Shown: positions 9,845 through 20,393, counted from the first letter of the stretch. The stretch: 64,000 nt of DNA from Staphylococcus piscifermentans (GCF_900186985.1 NZ_LT906447.1:2108001-2172000), one strand, 5' to 3'. A program made the numbers and translations. Notes: generated from the letters alone by a model not told the origin.

Positions 9845-11050
9845 TTAAAATTTACCTTTTTTGAATGCTAGACCGATACCGCCGATTTTGAAGATAGAAC
9901 GCGTATCGATAACTTTTTTCATGAAGGCTGCTTTTTTACCAGTAATGTTTTTACCGTAAACAATACCAACACCATCATGTGCACCTAATGAACATACAGT
10001 TCCGCGGTTAACGAAGTTGAATGGTTCTTTAGGTTGGCCGTTTAAGATGTTTTTAACGTTTTGAGCAACGCTTTCACCTTGTTGCATTGCAAGTTGTGCA
10101 GTTGTTGGTAATGGACGTTCTTCACCTTCAGGGATGTATGCTGATACATCACCGATTACGAATGTTTCGTTGTAACCAGGAGCAGTCAAGTCTTGGTTTA
10201 CAATTAAGCGACCGCGTTTAACGCCATCGAATGAATCGTCCATAATTTTACTTCCGCGAACACCGGCAGTCCAAATAGAAGTATTCGCTTCTAATTGTTG
10301 TTCTTGGTCTCCAACTTTAACGACGAAACCTTTTTCGTTTGCACCAACGATTGGTGTACCGATCTTGAATTCAACGCCGCGTTCTTCTAGGTAATTTACA
10401 GCATAATTTACTAATTCATCATCAAACATAGGAAGCATAGTTGGTGCTGCTTCTACACAAGTGATTTTAACTTTATCACGGTCTACGCCATATTTATTTG
10501 ATAATTCGTCAACACGTGCTGTTAATTCACCTAAGAATTCAATACCTGTAAAGCCTGCACCACCTACTAAGAACGCAAGATCTTTAGGATCTTTTTCTTT
10601 AGAAGATGCATAGTTCGCAAATTTATCTTCGATATGACGAGATAATTTACGTGCAGTATGGATATTTTCAATTTGGAAAGCATGTTCTAACATACCTTTG
10701 ATACCAAATGTTTCACTTACCCAACCTAAACCAACAACTAAAATGTCATAGTTGAAACGGCCGTTGTTTGTTTCTACAACTTTAGCGTCTGGATCAACTT
10801 TAACAACTTCGCCTTTAAGGAATTTAACTTTGTCTTTGTTGATAACACTTTCGATTGGATAAATAATATCTTCGTAATTCACAGTACCTGCTGAAGCTTC
10901 ATGTAATAATACTGCTTCATAGTGATAATCATCTCTGTTAATTAGAGTGATTTCAGCTTCATCAGCTGGTAAAATCTTTTGTAATTTTGTAACAGTTTGC
11001 AAGCCTGCATAACCTGCCCCTAAAACAATAACTTTTTTTGTTTCAGCCAT
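9845..11050 (-). CDS. ndh: Type II NADH dehydrogenase (NDH-2)
   Basis: 401-residue single-subunit FAD enzyme that oxidises NADH and reduces menaquinone at the inner face of the membrane without pumping ions. [11 protein letters not shown] (residues 8-18) binds FAD, and [17 protein letters not shown] (about 160) binds [13 protein letters not shown] (about 300) is the FAD motif, and [10 protein letters not shown] is the conserved quinone-site helix of NDH-2. The C-terminal amphipathic segment (last 40 residues) is expected to anchor it. I chose the ATG at 11050, preceded by AGGTGA; a GTG three codons upstream overlaps that RBS. It corresponds to S. aureus NdhC. Confidence 0.92.
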   Translation of the reverse strand: MAETKKVIVLGAGYAGLQTVTKLQKILPADEAEITLINRDDYHYEAVLLHEASAGTVNYEDIIYPIESVINKDKVKFLKGEVVKVDPDAKVVETNNGRFNYDILVVGLGWVSETFGIKGMLEHAFQIENIHTARKLSRHIEDKFANYASSKEKDPKDLAFLVGGAGFTGIEFLGELTARVDELSNKYGVDRDKVKITCVEAAPTMLPMFDDELVNYAVNYLEERGVEFKIGTPIVGANEKGFVVKVGDQEQQLEANTSIWTAGVRGSKIMDDSFDGVKRGRLIVNQDLTAPGYNETFVIGDVSAYIPEGEERPLPTTAQLAMQQGESVAQNVKNILNGQPKEPFNFVNRGTVCSLGAHDGVGIVYGKNITGKKAAFMKKVIDTRSIFKIGGIGLAFKKGKF

Positions 11051-11294
11051 TTTATTCACCTATGCTTTCTTAAAAATTTGTAATAGAATACGCTTTCTTA
11101 ATATACCCCATTTGATTGAAAAAAATGTCAAATAAAGACAAATGTCATTCCTCTTCATCTTATAATTATTCAGTCATTTTTTCAAGGTAATAAGAAGAAA
11201 AGCACTCATAATTTCAGAATTTACTGATACCCTAATAGTCTTATTATGGTCATACTTACCTATTTTTTCAAAGTAAAAACATTATTAAATAAAA

Positions 11295-11345
11295 AAGAGC
11301 GGAACAGAAATAAATATTGAGTAAAATTATTTCACCGTTCCGCCC
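11295..11345 (-). terminator. Terminator GCGGAAC/GTTCCGC
   Basis: A 7-bp GC-rich stem (11299-11305 with 11337-11343) is followed on the minus strand by CTCTTTTTT, the right polarity to end transcription from the sufA-like gene. The 31-base loop is AT-rich. The arrangement resembles dispersed hairpins common between staphylococcal genes. Confidence 0.65.
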
Positions 11346-11353
11346 TAGCAGTA

Positions 11354-11386
11354 GGGTGAGACAATATACAGTCTCAACCCGCTATT
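11354..11386. terminator. Second hairpin GGGTGAGAC/GTCTCAACCC
   Basis: Stem 11354-11362 with 11371-11380 and an 8-base loop, followed on the plus strand by CGCTATTTTT. Very similar GAGAC/GTCTC hairpins occur at 6325-6355 and 55942-55966. Confidence 0.55.
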
Positions 11387-11400
11387 TTTCTATTAACCAC

Positions 11401-11760
11401 TTAGCAGTCTTCTGGATTGCCGGCTACTTTAGCTGTACGGAATGAACTTCCGCAACCGCATGAAGCAATTGCATTCGGATTATCGATTTGGAAGCCTCCG
11501 CCCATAAGTGATTGTTTGAAATCTATTGTTGTACCTTCTAATACAGGTTTGTCATATTTATCAACCAGTACTTTTAAACCGTAATATTCGATAATTTCAT
11601 CATTGTCGCCAGGCTCTTCTTCAGCTGTCATACCATAAGTCAATCCAGTACAACCGCCGCCGTTGACTTTAATTTTTAAATAGCCGTCTGGCATATCATT
11701 GCTTTCAAGCATACTCTTCACTTCGTATGCTGCTGCTTCAGTAAGAATTACTGTTGGCAT
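11401..11760 (-). CDS. sufA: A-type Fe-S cluster carrier (SufA/ErpA-like)
   Basis: 119-residue HesB/IscA family protein. The three conserved cysteines are present: C37 in GGGCTGL and C101/C103 in SCGCGSSF. Such proteins bind and hand on Fe-S clusters to apo-enzymes in the cytosol. The ATG has a strong RBS (AGGAGGG). It lies apart from the main suf operon (36-42 kb), as in S. aureus, and 43 bases downstream of the YuzB-like gene, probably in one transcript. An extra C-terminal Cys (the last residue) is not part of the canonical motif. Confidence 0.88.
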   Translation of the reverse strand: MPTVILTEAAAYEVKSMLESNDMPDGYLKIKVNGGGCTGLTYGMTAEEEPGDNDEIIEYYGLKVLVDKYDKPVLEGTTIDFKQSLMGGGFQIDNPNAIASCGCGSSFRTAKVAGNPEDC

Positions 11761-11803
11761 AATTATTCCCTCCTAGTTCATTCTGCTACGTCAAAAATTG
11801 AAA

Positions 11804-12040
11804 CTAGAAAATCCAAGTTTCCTCTATATGCTTATAAATATTTTGCAATAAATCGTCTGGCGAGTCTCCTTCAACAATATCACCGTTAACTAGTGCATAC
11901 AAGCCACTTGAACAAACACCGCAATTTTGCAGACATCCATATTCTAATACGTCTACACCAGGGTCTTGGTCAAGTTTGTTATACACGTAGTCTCCGCCTT
12001 TTGCCATATTTGATATGCAAAATTCTACTATTGGATTCAT
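11804..12040 (-). CDS. YuzB-family protein (DUF1450)
   Basis: 78-residue small protein with four cysteines: C8 and the cluster GCLQNCGVC (C36, C40, C43). This matches the DUF1450/YuzB family of Firmicutes, whose biochemical role is not established. The spacing resembles a thioredoxin-like ferredoxin metal site, so Fe-S or metal binding is a reasonable inference. RBS AGAGGAG precedes the ATG. It sits directly upstream of the A-type carrier and opposite the NDH-2-like gene, a grouping also seen around B. subtilis yutI-yuzB. Confidence 0.8.
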   Translation of the reverse strand: MNPIVEFCISNMAKGGDYVYNKLDQDPGVDVLEYGCLQNCGVCSSGLYALVNGDIVEGDSPDDLLQNIYKHIEETWIF

Positions 12041-12142
12041 TAATTGAACTCCTCTTATAGTTTTGAGTGCTATTATTATAACATATTTTCAGTTGTTTCT
12101 CTCTAAGCACAAATTGAAATTATTTTTCCTGTTAAAGATTGT

Positions 12143-12171
12143 TTGTCTGGCGGTTTAAAAAAGATTATAAT
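12143..12171 (+). promoter_or_regulatory. Predicted sigma-A promoter with long leader
   Basis: TTGTCT, 17 bases, TATAAT. The expected start is about 110 bases upstream of the 12288 start codon, leaving a leader with short inverted repeats (for example around 12181-12199 and 12236-12256). Confidence 0.6.
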
Positions 12172-12287
12172 AAATGAAAGCATATTTTTAAAAATAAGCA
12201 AATGACGTTGGTTACGTACTTTCATAATAATCAGGCACCATGCAGTGATGCAGCGTTATATTAATCTTGATAAGAGGGGTTATCGGA

Positions 12288-13352
12288 ATGAAGAATTTAG
12301 TATTGTTAGGTGGCGGCTACGGCAATATGCGTATTCTTTCGCATATCCTGCCTGATGAATTACCTGAAGATTACACTATCACTTTGATTGATCGTATGCC
12401 TTATCATGGTTTGAAACCAGAATATTATGCTCTTGCAGCAGGTACTAAATCAGATAAAGATGTACGATTACAGTTTCCGGAATCTAAAAAGCTGAATATT
12501 GTTTACGGGGAGATTTCAGCGATTGATTTAGATGAACAAATTATTTCTGTCGGTGACACTAAAGTAGATTATGATGAGCTCGTTATCGGGTTGGGGTGCG
12601 AAGATAAATATCATAATGTACCAGGAGCTGAAGAATACACTTACAGTATTCAAACATTAGCAAAATCACGTAAAACTTATCATACAATCAGCGACTTACC
12701 TACTCATTCTAAAGTAGCAATTGTGGGGGCAGGTTTAAGCGGTATTGAATTAGCAAGTGAATTACGTGAAAGTCGTTCTGATTTAGATATCAGACTTTAC
12801 GACCGTGGTGAACGTATTCTTGCACGTTTCCCGGAGAAGCTTAGTCATTATATCGAAAAATGGTTCAAGAAAAATAACGTTACGGTAATTCCTAATTCTA
12901 ATATCAATAAAGTAGAACCTGGAAAAATTTACAATCATGATGAACCAGAAGATGTCGATATTGTCGTTTGGACAGCAGGTATCCATCCAGTTTCAGTAGT
13001 TAGAAATTTACCTGTTGATGTCAGCAAAAATGGTCAAGTCATTGTCAATCAGTATCACCAAATTCCTACATATCAAAATGTATATGTAGTCGGCGACTGT
13101 GCAAGCCTACCACACGCACCGAGTGCACAACTTGCTGAAATCCAAGGCGATCAGATCGCTGATGTTATGATAAAACAATGGAAAGACGAAGCACTTCCAG
13201 ATAAAATGCCAGAGTTGAAAATCCAAGGATTCTTTGGTTCTTTAGGCGATAAAAAAGGTTTCGCTTATGTACTAGATCGTCCGCTTACAGGTCGTATTGC
13301 TTCAATTATGAAGTCAGGAATTTTATGGTTGTATAAATATCATAATGGATAA
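12288..13352 (+). CDS. NDH-2-like pyridine nucleotide-disulfide oxidoreductase (NdhF-like)
   Basis: 354-residue flavoprotein related to type II NADH dehydrogenases. It has an FAD motif (LVLLGGGYGNMRIL, N-terminus), an NAD(P)H motif (VAIVGAGLSGIELASELRES, about 150) and the second FAD motif VYVVGDCASLPHAPSAQLAE (about 270-290). It is about 45 residues shorter than ndh and lacks most of the C-terminal membrane-anchor segment, so membrane attachment is uncertain. It corresponds in position to the S. aureus gene called ndhF. The ATG at 12288 has AGAGGGG upstream; an in-frame TTG at 12267 overlaps that region. It is transcribed divergently from the YuzB/SufA pair. Confidence 0.82.
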   Translation: MKNLVLLGGGYGNMRILSHILPDELPEDYTITLIDRMPYHGLKPEYYALAAGTKSDKDVRLQFPESKKLNIVYGEISAIDLDEQIISVGDTKVDYDELVIGLGCEDKYHNVPGAEEYTYSIQTLAKSRKTYHTISDLPTHSKVAIVGAGLSGIELASELRESRSDLDIRLYDRGERILARFPEKLSHYIEKWFKKNNVTVIPNSNINKVEPGKIYNHDEPEDVDIVVWTAGIHPVSVVRNLPVDVSKNGQVIVNQYHQIPTYQNVYVVGDCASLPHAPSAQLAEIQGDQIADVMIKQWKDEALPDKMPELKIQGFFGSLGDKKGFAYVLDRPLTGRIASIMKSGILWLYKYHNG

Positions 13353-13368
13353 AATCAATTATTTTGAA

Positions 13369-13395
13369 AAGTCAGGATGGAAATCCTGGCTTTTG
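13369..13395 (+). terminator. Terminator of the NdhF-like gene
   Basis: AGTCAGGAT / ATCCTGGCT stem with a 4-base loop, followed by CTTTTGTTG, 17 bases after the stop codon. Confidence 0.7.
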
Positions 13396-13404
13396 TTGTA
13401 TCAA

Positions 13405-13836
13405 TCACAATTTAAGGTGTAAAACCGGATAATCTCTCCCTTGGCCATCTTTTTGAGATTCACTATGTATTGTAAAGCCGTTTTTCAAATAGAATTTCAA
13501 AGCTTGAGCGTTATCCTTATTCACATCGATGTATTGTATTTTATTTTCTTGTATAAGGTGTCGAACTATTTCTGTACCGTAGCCCCTCTTGAAATATTTC
13601 GGGTCAATAAATAACATTTCTAAATTTTGCTCATTTGTACCTGAAAAACCTATGACTTCTTGGTCATTCGACCACAAATAAGCTTCTACTAACTTAAAAT
13701 AGTTTGGAATTTCAGTTTTTAATTCTAATCTATCTTTTTCCTTTAAAAAATCATGAGTGGCTTTTACAGATCTTGCCCATATCTCTAAAGCTATAGAGTA
13801 ATCTTTTTCTTGAAGTTTCCTTTTAGATAACGTCAT
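13405..13836 (-). CDS. GNAT N-acetyltransferase (YjaB-like)
   Basis: 143-residue GNAT-fold protein. LEMLFIDPKYFKRGYGTEIV (about 75-95) holds the beta4 strand and the acetyl-CoA pyrophosphate loop (RGYGT in place of the common RGxGxG). DVNKDNAQALKFYLKNGF is the typical N-x-x-A-xx-FY-xx-GF motif. Overall similarity is closest to YjaB. The start is the ATG at 13836 with RBS AGAGGAAG 7 bases upstream; a longer frame to 13920 adds an unrelated N-terminus. The substrate is unknown. It converges on the preceding plus-strand gene. Confidence 0.75.
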   Translation of the reverse strand: MTLSKRKLQEKDYSIALEIWARSVKATHDFLKEKDRLELKTEIPNYFKLVEAYLWSNDQEVIGFSGTNEQNLEMLFIDPKYFKRGYGTEIVRHLIQENKIQYIDVNKDNAQALKFYLKNGFTIHSESQKDGQGRDYPVLHLKL

Positions 13837-13930
13837 ATTATGTCTTCCTCTTTCTTTATCATTTAAAAAGCAGATATAAAAACAAAGGCAACTTAATATA
13901 AGTCGCCCTATTGTTCTCAATCTCTCTTAT

Positions 13931-14251
13931 TTAACTTTCGAAATGCTCATCTACGAAACGTGTAATTTGTTTGGATTGAATAAAGCCGTCCGCCACTAAC
14001 ATGTCATCCATTGTAACAAGCGGATAGAATAATTCATCATTTTCTAATTGTTCAATATACTGCTGATCATGATCGGATAAATTTTCAGTATCCTTTTGAA
14101 AATCTATATACGTATATTCAAAATTAATTTCCGGATATTTACGTTTTAATAATGCTTGCAGCCAATCAAATGTATCTTTAGATGTTGGTGCGTTAACACA
14201 ACTTGCACATACAACATCAGCCCCATAAACCACTACACTTACTTTAGTCAC
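13931..14251 (-). CDS. YuzD-family thioredoxin-like protein (DUF1462)
   Basis: 106-residue protein with a thioredoxin-like start (VSVVVYGADVVCASC) and a CxxC pair at residues 15 and 18, followed by NAPTSKDTFDWL, typical of the YuzD/DUF1462 family. The role is unproven; gene proximity to nfu and YuzB (here and in B. subtilis) suggests a link to Fe-S or thiol chemistry. The start is GTG at 14251, since GGAGG lies 8 bases upstream; an ATG at 14266 overlaps that RBS. It is divergent from nfu, with only 93 bases between the start codons. Confidence 0.75.
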   Translation of the reverse strand: MTKVSVVVYGADVVCASCVNAPTSKDTFDWLQALLKRKYPEINFEYTYIDFQKDTENLSDHDQQYIEQLENDELFYPLVTMDDMLVADGFIQSKQITRFVDEHFES

Positions 14252-14344
14252 TTGGCATTCCTCCATAGATTTTTTTGTCTTTATCTATTATAATAAATGA
14301 ACAAGCAGAAAAATGAAATTATATACTTGGAAGGAGATATATCC

Positions 14345-14587
14345 ATGCCAACTGAAAATACAACAATGTTTGATCAAGTTGCAGTTGTTATTGAGCGTTT
14401 ACGTCCGTTTTTATTACGTGACGGTGGCGATTGCACATTGATTGATGTCGAAGACGGTATCGTTAAATTACAACTTCACGGTGCATGCAATACATGCCCT
14501 AGTTCAACAATCACTTTAAAAGCAGGTATCGAGCGTGCGTTGCTTGAAGAAGTACCTGGCGTTGTTGAAGTAGAACAAGTATTCTAA
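14345..14587 (+). CDS. nfu: Nfu Fe-S scaffold/carrier protein
   Basis: 80-residue NifU C-terminal-domain protein that holds an Fe-S cluster at a dimer interface and delivers it to client enzymes. The cluster ligands C48 and C51 are in [10 protein letters not shown]. The sequence is nearly identical to the S. aureus Nfu I recall, including the length and the final EVEQVF. The ATG at 14345 is preceded by GGAAGGAG with ideal spacing; an upstream in-frame ATG at 14297 has no RBS. Followed by a strong terminator. Confidence 0.93.
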   Translation: MPTENTTMFDQVAVVIERLRPFLLRDGGDCTLIDVEDGIVKLQLHGACNTCPSSTITLKAGIERALLEEVPGVVEVEQVF

Positions 14588-14610
14588 AGCATTCAGATAA
14601 ATAGCGCTAT

Positions 14611-14656
14611 GGAAGAAGCTAAGCTGATAACTGATTCAGCTGATGCTTCTTTTTTT
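14611..14656. terminator. Bidirectional terminator between nfu and the MerR gene
   Basis: GAAGAAGCTAAGCTG / CAGCTGATGCTTCTT stem with a T-run on the plus strand and an A-rich left flank. It serves nfu and probably the convergent MerR-family gene. Confidence 0.75.
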
Positions 14657-15428
14657 ATTGATTTAAATGTGCTTTTATTATACGGCTGAGCAATGTGGCA
14701 GCTCCCGCTTCTCCCACTAACTGCTCATCATAATAAGCTGTAAATCGTGCATCATCAATATATAGGTCTGCCATTGCAAGATGATACCCCTCACTATATT
14801 GTCCGCTCATGAGTTTCAACCACTTAGCATGAGCGTCAAACACTTCTTTTACAATGTCTTTGTCCATACTTTCATGATTTTGTTTCAGTAATTCTTGCAA
14901 TCCTTTTTTTATTACCAACTCACATTCTTCTGCGCGTTGATATTCTATTTGAGAAAGATGACTCCAATGTTGTTCTGATGTTTCTAATGCCTCATGTCCA
15001 TATTTTCCAATCACTTCTTCTCCATAATGATCACGGTTTTCATTCGTTTTTTCTTGTTTGAAAGCTTCAAATTTTTCTTTATCTGGCATTTGTTTCCCCT
15101 CCTGTTTATTTTCTAAAGTAGTATCAATTAAATGAATCAGTGCACTTATTTCAGCTTGCTTTTTCATCAGTTTTTCTTTTTGCTTTTTCAATAATTGATT
15201 GAAATCATTTTCCTCATCAAGAATAATTGCTTTGATTTGTTCTAAAGGCATTTCCATCTTTCTTAAAAACATAATCACTTGCAGAACATCTAAGTCTTCT
15301 GATTGATAAACGCGATAACTATTTACTGCTCCTCTTCGAGCAGTAAATAAATTAATTTCATCATAATAGCGTAAAGTTCGAGTGCTTAATCCTGTCATTT
15401 CTGCAACTTCGCTTATAGAATAATCCAT
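14655..15428 (-). CDS. MerR-family regulator with TipAS-like effector domain
   Basis: 257-residue transcription regulator. Residues 1-70 are a MerR winged helix: ISEVAEMTGLSTRTLRYYDE, then SYRVYQSEDLDVLQVIMFLR. A coiled-coil helix (about 75-110) follows and dimerises such proteins. The remaining 140 residues, with HWSHLSQIEY and SEGYHLAMADLYIDDARFTAYYDE, match the TipAS antibiotic-recognition domain of TipA, Mta and SkgA. It is therefore predicted to sense a hydrophobic drug or stress ligand. No exporter gene is adjacent; the next gene upstream is the copper ATPase. Its own promoter carries a MerR-type operator, implying autoregulation. RBS AGGAGGTG. Confidence 0.87.
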   Translation of the reverse strand: MDYSISEVAEMTGLSTRTLRYYDEINLFTARRGAVNSYRVYQSEDLDVLQVIMFLRKMEMPLEQIKAIILDEENDFNQLLKKQKEKLMKKQAEISALIHLIDTTLENKQEGKQMPDKEKFEAFKQEKTNENRDHYGEEVIGKYGHEALETSEQHWSHLSQIEYQRAEECELVIKKGLQELLKQNHESMDKDIVKEVFDAHAKWLKLMSGQYSEGYHLAMADLYIDDARFTAYYDEQLVGEAGAATLLSRIIKAHLNQ

Positions 15429-15449
15429 TATGTCACCTCCTATATTTTC

Positions 15450-15480
15450 ATCTTAAAGGTTTACGTTACGTAAAGGTCAA
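15450..15480 (-). promoter_or_regulatory. MerR-type promoter/operator (19-bp spacer)
   Basis: On the minus strand TTGACC (15475-15480) and TAAGAT (15450-15455) are separated by 19 bp, not 17. The spacer holds the 15-base palindrome TTTACGTAACGTAAA (15460-15474). An over-long spacer with a central dyad is the hallmark of promoters that MerR proteins activate by untwisting DNA. Confidence 0.8.
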
Positions 15481-15518
15481 TAACTTTTTTCATTTTCTGA
15501 ATTAATGTTTAATAAACA

Positions 15519-15553
15519 TAAAAACTCGAACTGCTCATTCAGCTCGAGTTTTA
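15519..15553 (-). terminator. Terminator of copB
   Basis: AAAACTCGAACTG / CAGCTCGAGTTTT stem with a 6-base loop just beyond the copB stop codon, with T-rich sequence following on the minus strand. Confidence 0.65.
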
Positions 15554-15557
15554 AAGT

Positions 15558-17588
15558 TCATTCTAATTTTAGTGTAAACGCATTGATTGCTACAATAATA
15601 GTACTGAGTGACATTAACACAGCTCCTACTGCCGGTGATAGTATCAAACCTGCAAATGCTAATACACCCGCTGCTAGAGGTACTGCAATAATATTATATC
15701 CAGCACCCCACCAAAGGTTTTGGACCATTTTACGCATTGTATTTTTAGATAGTGTAAGGAAATGAATAATATCAATAGGATTACTTTTAACAATAATGAT
15801 GTCAGCAGAATCTATTGCAACATCCGTACCTGCACCAATCGCTGCACCAATATCTGCTCTAACTAAACTTGGCGCATCATTAACACCGTCTCCTACCATC
15901 ATAACTTTACTGCCGTCTTTTTGATAATTTTGTATAATTTTCTCTTTATCTTCTGGTAATAATTCAGAGTGAATATTTTTTATCCCTAGTTCTTTTGCAA
16001 CACTCTTAGCCGCTTCTTGATTGTCCCCCGTCAACATTACGGGAGTAATATTTTGTTCTATCAGATCCGAAACCATTTGTTTAGAACTTTCTTTGATTTG
16101 ATCGCCTTGAGCAATGAAACCAATAACTGAATCGTGTTCTATCAAGTAGCTGATTGAGTTGCCTTTTTCTGCCCAACGTGTAAATAATGATTTATCATAT
16201 TTAATTTGATGTTTTTTCAAGTATGATTCATTAACAATCTTAATACTGTGTCCATTCACTTTTCCTTCCAATCCAACACCTGAAATTGTCTGAACATCTT
16301 CTGGATTTTCAATTTTAATTTCTTTAGATTTGGCATATTCAACAATACCAGTTGCTAATGGATGATTAGAGGCACTTTCTAATGATGCAAACAATTGCAA
16401 TACTTCGTCATCTGTTAAATGACTAGCTAAACTTTCATAGTGATTAACTGTAAACACACCTTTAGTTAAAGTACCTGTTTTATCCATCATGACATAGTTT
16501 AAATGCTGCGCAATCTCTACAGCCTCTCTATTTTTAATAATTAACCCATTATGCGCGCCAATTGAAGTGGAACGTGCCGTAACTAACGGTATAGCTAAGC
16601 CTAATGCATGCGGACATGCTATTACCAATACCGTTACCAATCTCTCAAGTGCGAAATCAATATTATGGGTAATCAGTATCCATACGATAAATGCAATAAG
16701 ACCTGCACTTACTGCAAAATAAAAGAGGTAACCTGCAACTTTATCAGATAGAAGCTCTGCTCGAGACTTATCATCTTGCGCTTGATTAACCATTTCCATT
16801 ACTTGTGATAAATAGCCTTCTCCTCCTACAGCAGAAACTTTTACTTGAATAGTGCCTGAGCCATTAATCGCACCGCCAATAACCTTGTCATCGATATGTT
16901 TCGGAACCTTCTTGGATTCGCCAGTTACCAATGATTCATCTACATCAGTACTTCCTTTGATAATAATACCGTCTGCGGGTATGCTGTCCCCTGATTTGAC
17001 TTCAATGATATCCCCATCTTTTATATCAGAAGTTTGGATTGTTTCATGGTTGCCATCTTTATCCATTTTAACCGCTTTATTTGGTAACAGCTCTGCCATT
17101 TTCTCTAACGCGTTGCCTGCATTGCCTACAGCATTCATCTCAATCCAATGACCTAATAGCATGATAATAATTAAAGTTGCTAACTCCCAGAAAAAGTCCA
17201 TAGCATGAGAGGAAGCATTACTAAAATGATTAAGATAGAATGCATATAGACTATAGACATATGCAACAGTTATACCTAAAGCAATAAGTGTCATCATACC
17301 TGGCTTTTTCTCTTTCAATTCATCTTTAGCTCCTGATAAGAAAGGCTGACCTCCATAAAAGAACAGAATGGTAGCAAATATTAATACAAGCCAATCAGAA
17401 CCTTTAAATGTGAACTGGAACGGTAAATGTAAGCCCATCATTGGAGATAAAATAACAATGGGAATTGCAAATATTAAAGAGATAAGAAATTTCTTTTTAA
17501 AATCGCCATGATGATGGTGCCCCATATGATTTTGATGATGCATATTATGGTGTTCATGCATGTGCATAGAGTCATGTTTCTGTGACAT
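15558..17588 (-). CDS. copB: CopB-type copper-translocating P-type ATPase
   Basis: 676-residue P1B ATPase of the cytoplasmic membrane that exports copper, using ATP. The N-terminus has 11 histidines within the first 27 residues and no CxxC metal domain. The transmembrane metal motif is CPH (325-327) instead of CPC, the mark of the P1B-3/CopB group. TGES (222-225), the phosphorylated Asp in DKTGTLTKG (about 369), the HP motif (SNHPLATG) and GDGVNDAP are all present, so it should be active. RBS AAAGGAG. It stands alone with its own palindromic operator; no csoR, copA or copZ is next to it. In staphylococci copB is often plasmid- or island-borne, so horizontal acquisition is possible. Confidence 0.88.
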   Translation of the reverse strand: MSQKHDSMHMHEHHNMHHQNHMGHHHHGDFKKKFLISLIFAIPIVILSPMMGLHLPFQFTFKGSDWLVLIFATILFFYGGQPFLSGAKDELKEKKPGMMTLIALGITVAYVYSLYAFYLNHFSNASSHAMDFFWELATLIIIMLLGHWIEMNAVGNAGNALEKMAELLPNKAVKMDKDGNHETIQTSDIKDGDIIEVKSGDSIPADGIIIKGSTDVDESLVTGESKKVPKHIDDKVIGGAINGSGTIQVKVSAVGGEGYLSQVMEMVNQAQDDKSRAELLSDKVAGYLFYFAVSAGLIAFIVWILITHNIDFALERLVTVLVIACPHALGLAIPLVTARSTSIGAHNGLIIKNREAVEIAQHLNYVMMDKTGTLTKGVFTVNHYESLASHLTDDEVLQLFASLESASNHPLATGIVEYAKSKEIKIENPEDVQTISGVGLEGKVNGHSIKIVNESYLKKHQIKYDKSLFTRWAEKGNSISYLIEHDSVIGFIAQGDQIKESSKQMVSDLIEQNITPVMLTGDNQEAAKSVAKELGIKNIHSELLPEDKEKIIQNYQKDGSKVMMVGDGVNDAPSLVRADIGAAIGAGTDVAIDSADIIIVKSNPIDIIHFLTLSKNTMRKMVQNLWWGAGYNIIAVPLAAGVLAFAGLILSPAVGAVLMSLSTIIVAINAFTLKLE

Positions 17589-17676
17589 ACTAAAACTCCT
17601 TTCTTATATCTTCACAACTATCTTTAAGTATCCTTTAAAGACAAAAAAACACTCATTAATTTTACGATGCTTGAAT

Positions 17677-17716
17677 AGTATACTCATCTATACCCTTATA
17701 GGGTATAATTCAAAAG
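17677..17716 (-). promoter_or_regulatory. Palindromic operator/promoter of copB
   Basis: TATACCC (17689-17695), 5 bases, GGGTATA (17701-17707) form a perfect 7-bp dyad. On the minus strand TTGAAT (17707-17712) overlaps its edge and AT-rich -10-like sequences follow. TACCC...GGGTA dyads are the usual CsoR-family copper-repressor boxes. The site lies about 100 bases upstream of copB. Confidence 0.6.
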
Positions 17717-17717
17717 T

Positions 17718-17762
17718 AAAAAGGCAAGATACAACGTTTTATCATTGTATCTTGCCTTTTCC
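17718..17762 (-). terminator. Terminator of the dlt operon
   Basis: Perfect 15-bp stem AAAGGCAAGATACAA / TTGTATCTTGCCTTT with a 10-base loop and T-run on the minus strand, directly after the dltD stop. Confidence 0.85.
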
Positions 17763-17769
17763 ATTCAAA

Positions 17770-19178
<1,409 letters not shown>

Positions 19179-20393
19179 TTAAATCAGTTTTCCTGAAAAA
19201 ATTAAGAATCCAAATGTGACAAAGTGGAATGTAACAATAACACTTAATGCAGTGGTAAAACCATTTTGCCAACGTGGCGGATGTTTCTTGCGCCAACGTT
19301 CATAATAACCATAGCCGATGAATAAGGCTGCATGGTAGAGTCCATAAACAATGTAATACACTTCTAATCCGTGCCAAACTCCCATGATGAAAAAGTTCAG
19401 GAAGAAAGCGATATTAGACATAGCGAATTGGCTTTTCAATAATTTCTTTTTAGACATAAAGAATAAAGATCTCATATAAATACAATCGCGGAACCAGAAT
19501 GATAATGTCATGTGCCATCTGTTCCAGAAATCTTTAATATTTCTAGACTTGAATGGTTGATTGAAGTTCGGCGGTGTCTTGATACCATATATATAACTCA
19601 CTGCTATCGCAAATAAACTATATCCGGCAAAATCAAAGAATAAATACATGCTATAGGCATACATATATAACCAATATTTAACAAATCCATGAAGATGCAT
19701 TTGCAATGGCATTACACCGTATTGATTTACAAAGTACGCGATAATATATTTATATAAGAAGCCGAGCATAATCATATGAACTGCTTTTAAAATAAGCTCT
19801 CGATATTCATTTCCAGTCGGAACTTTTTTATCATCTTTTACGAAACGCTTGTAACGGTCGATAGGACCAGATGAAATCGTTGGGAAGAAAGAAATAAATT
19901 GGAAGAGTTTTCCTATTTTAATTTCTTTAATCGACCCATCTCTAATTTCCATAATCAACTGAACACTTTTAAAGGTAACGTAGGAAATTCCTAGAAAACC
20001 AATAAATTCAATTAACTTGTGCTCATGAAATTGGATTTGTTGACCGCCTAACCATGAACTTGAGAATATCTTTACTAATGCAAGTGGCAAGATAGACAAT
20101 GCCATCACGATAAAGAATTTAATAAATGAATTGTTTTTTGGACGTGAGTAGTAATACCACATAATCAAGGCTGCTTGCCATAGCATATAAATGATAAAAC
20201 TAACTAGCTGTACACTCAAATATTTATTGCCAAAAAAATTCAATTTATCGGATGAAAAAATAATAACTATCATTATTGCTGTGCTGATACCGTTATAAAT
20301 ATAGCTTCGCTTACCTAAAAATCCTAATATAATAACAGGTATGAGCAAGATAAAAGCAATTAAGAAAAAGGTAAATGTGCCATATGGTGTCAT
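19179..20393 (-). CDS. dltB: Teichoic acid D-alanyltransferase DltB (MBOAT)
   Basis: 404-residue membrane-bound O-acyltransferase with about eleven hydrophobic segments. The conserved MBOAT region is visible at RNIKDFWNRWHMTLSFWFRD (about 280-300). The catalytic His lies in FFIMGVWHGLEVYY (about 335). It moves D-alanine from DltC across or at the membrane for attachment to lipoteichoic acid. The start ATG overlaps the dltA stop by one base (TAATG), indicating translational coupling. Confidence 0.95.
   Translation of the reverse strand: MTPYGTFTFFLIAFILLIPVIILGFLGKRSYIYNGISTAIMIVIIFSSDKLNFFGNKYLSVQLVSFIIYMLWQAALIMWYYYSRPKNNSFIKFFIVMALSILPLALVKIFSSSWLGGQQIQFHEHKLIEFIGFLGISYVTFKSVQLIMEIRDGSIKEIKIGKLFQFISFFPTISSGPIDRYKRFVKDDKKVPTGNEYRELILKAVHMIMLGFLYKYIIAYFVNQYGVMPLQMHLHGFVKYWLYMYAYSMYLFFDFAGYSLFAIAVSYIYGIKTPPNFNQPFKSRNIKDFWNRWHMTLSFWFRDCIYMRSLFFMSKKKLLKSQFAMSNIAFFLNFFIMGVWHGLEVYYIVYGLYHAALFIGYGYYERWRKKHPPRWQNGFTTALSVIVTFHFVTFGFLIFSGKLI

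Larger units (their letters stand above)
11051..11400. other. Intergenic region between sufA-like gene and ndh
   Basis: No credible gene. It holds two hairpins (described separately) next to the sufA-like gene. The AT-rich stretch 11080-11290 is expected to hold the ndh promoter, but I could not fix a convincing -35/-10 pair. Confidence 0.5.
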
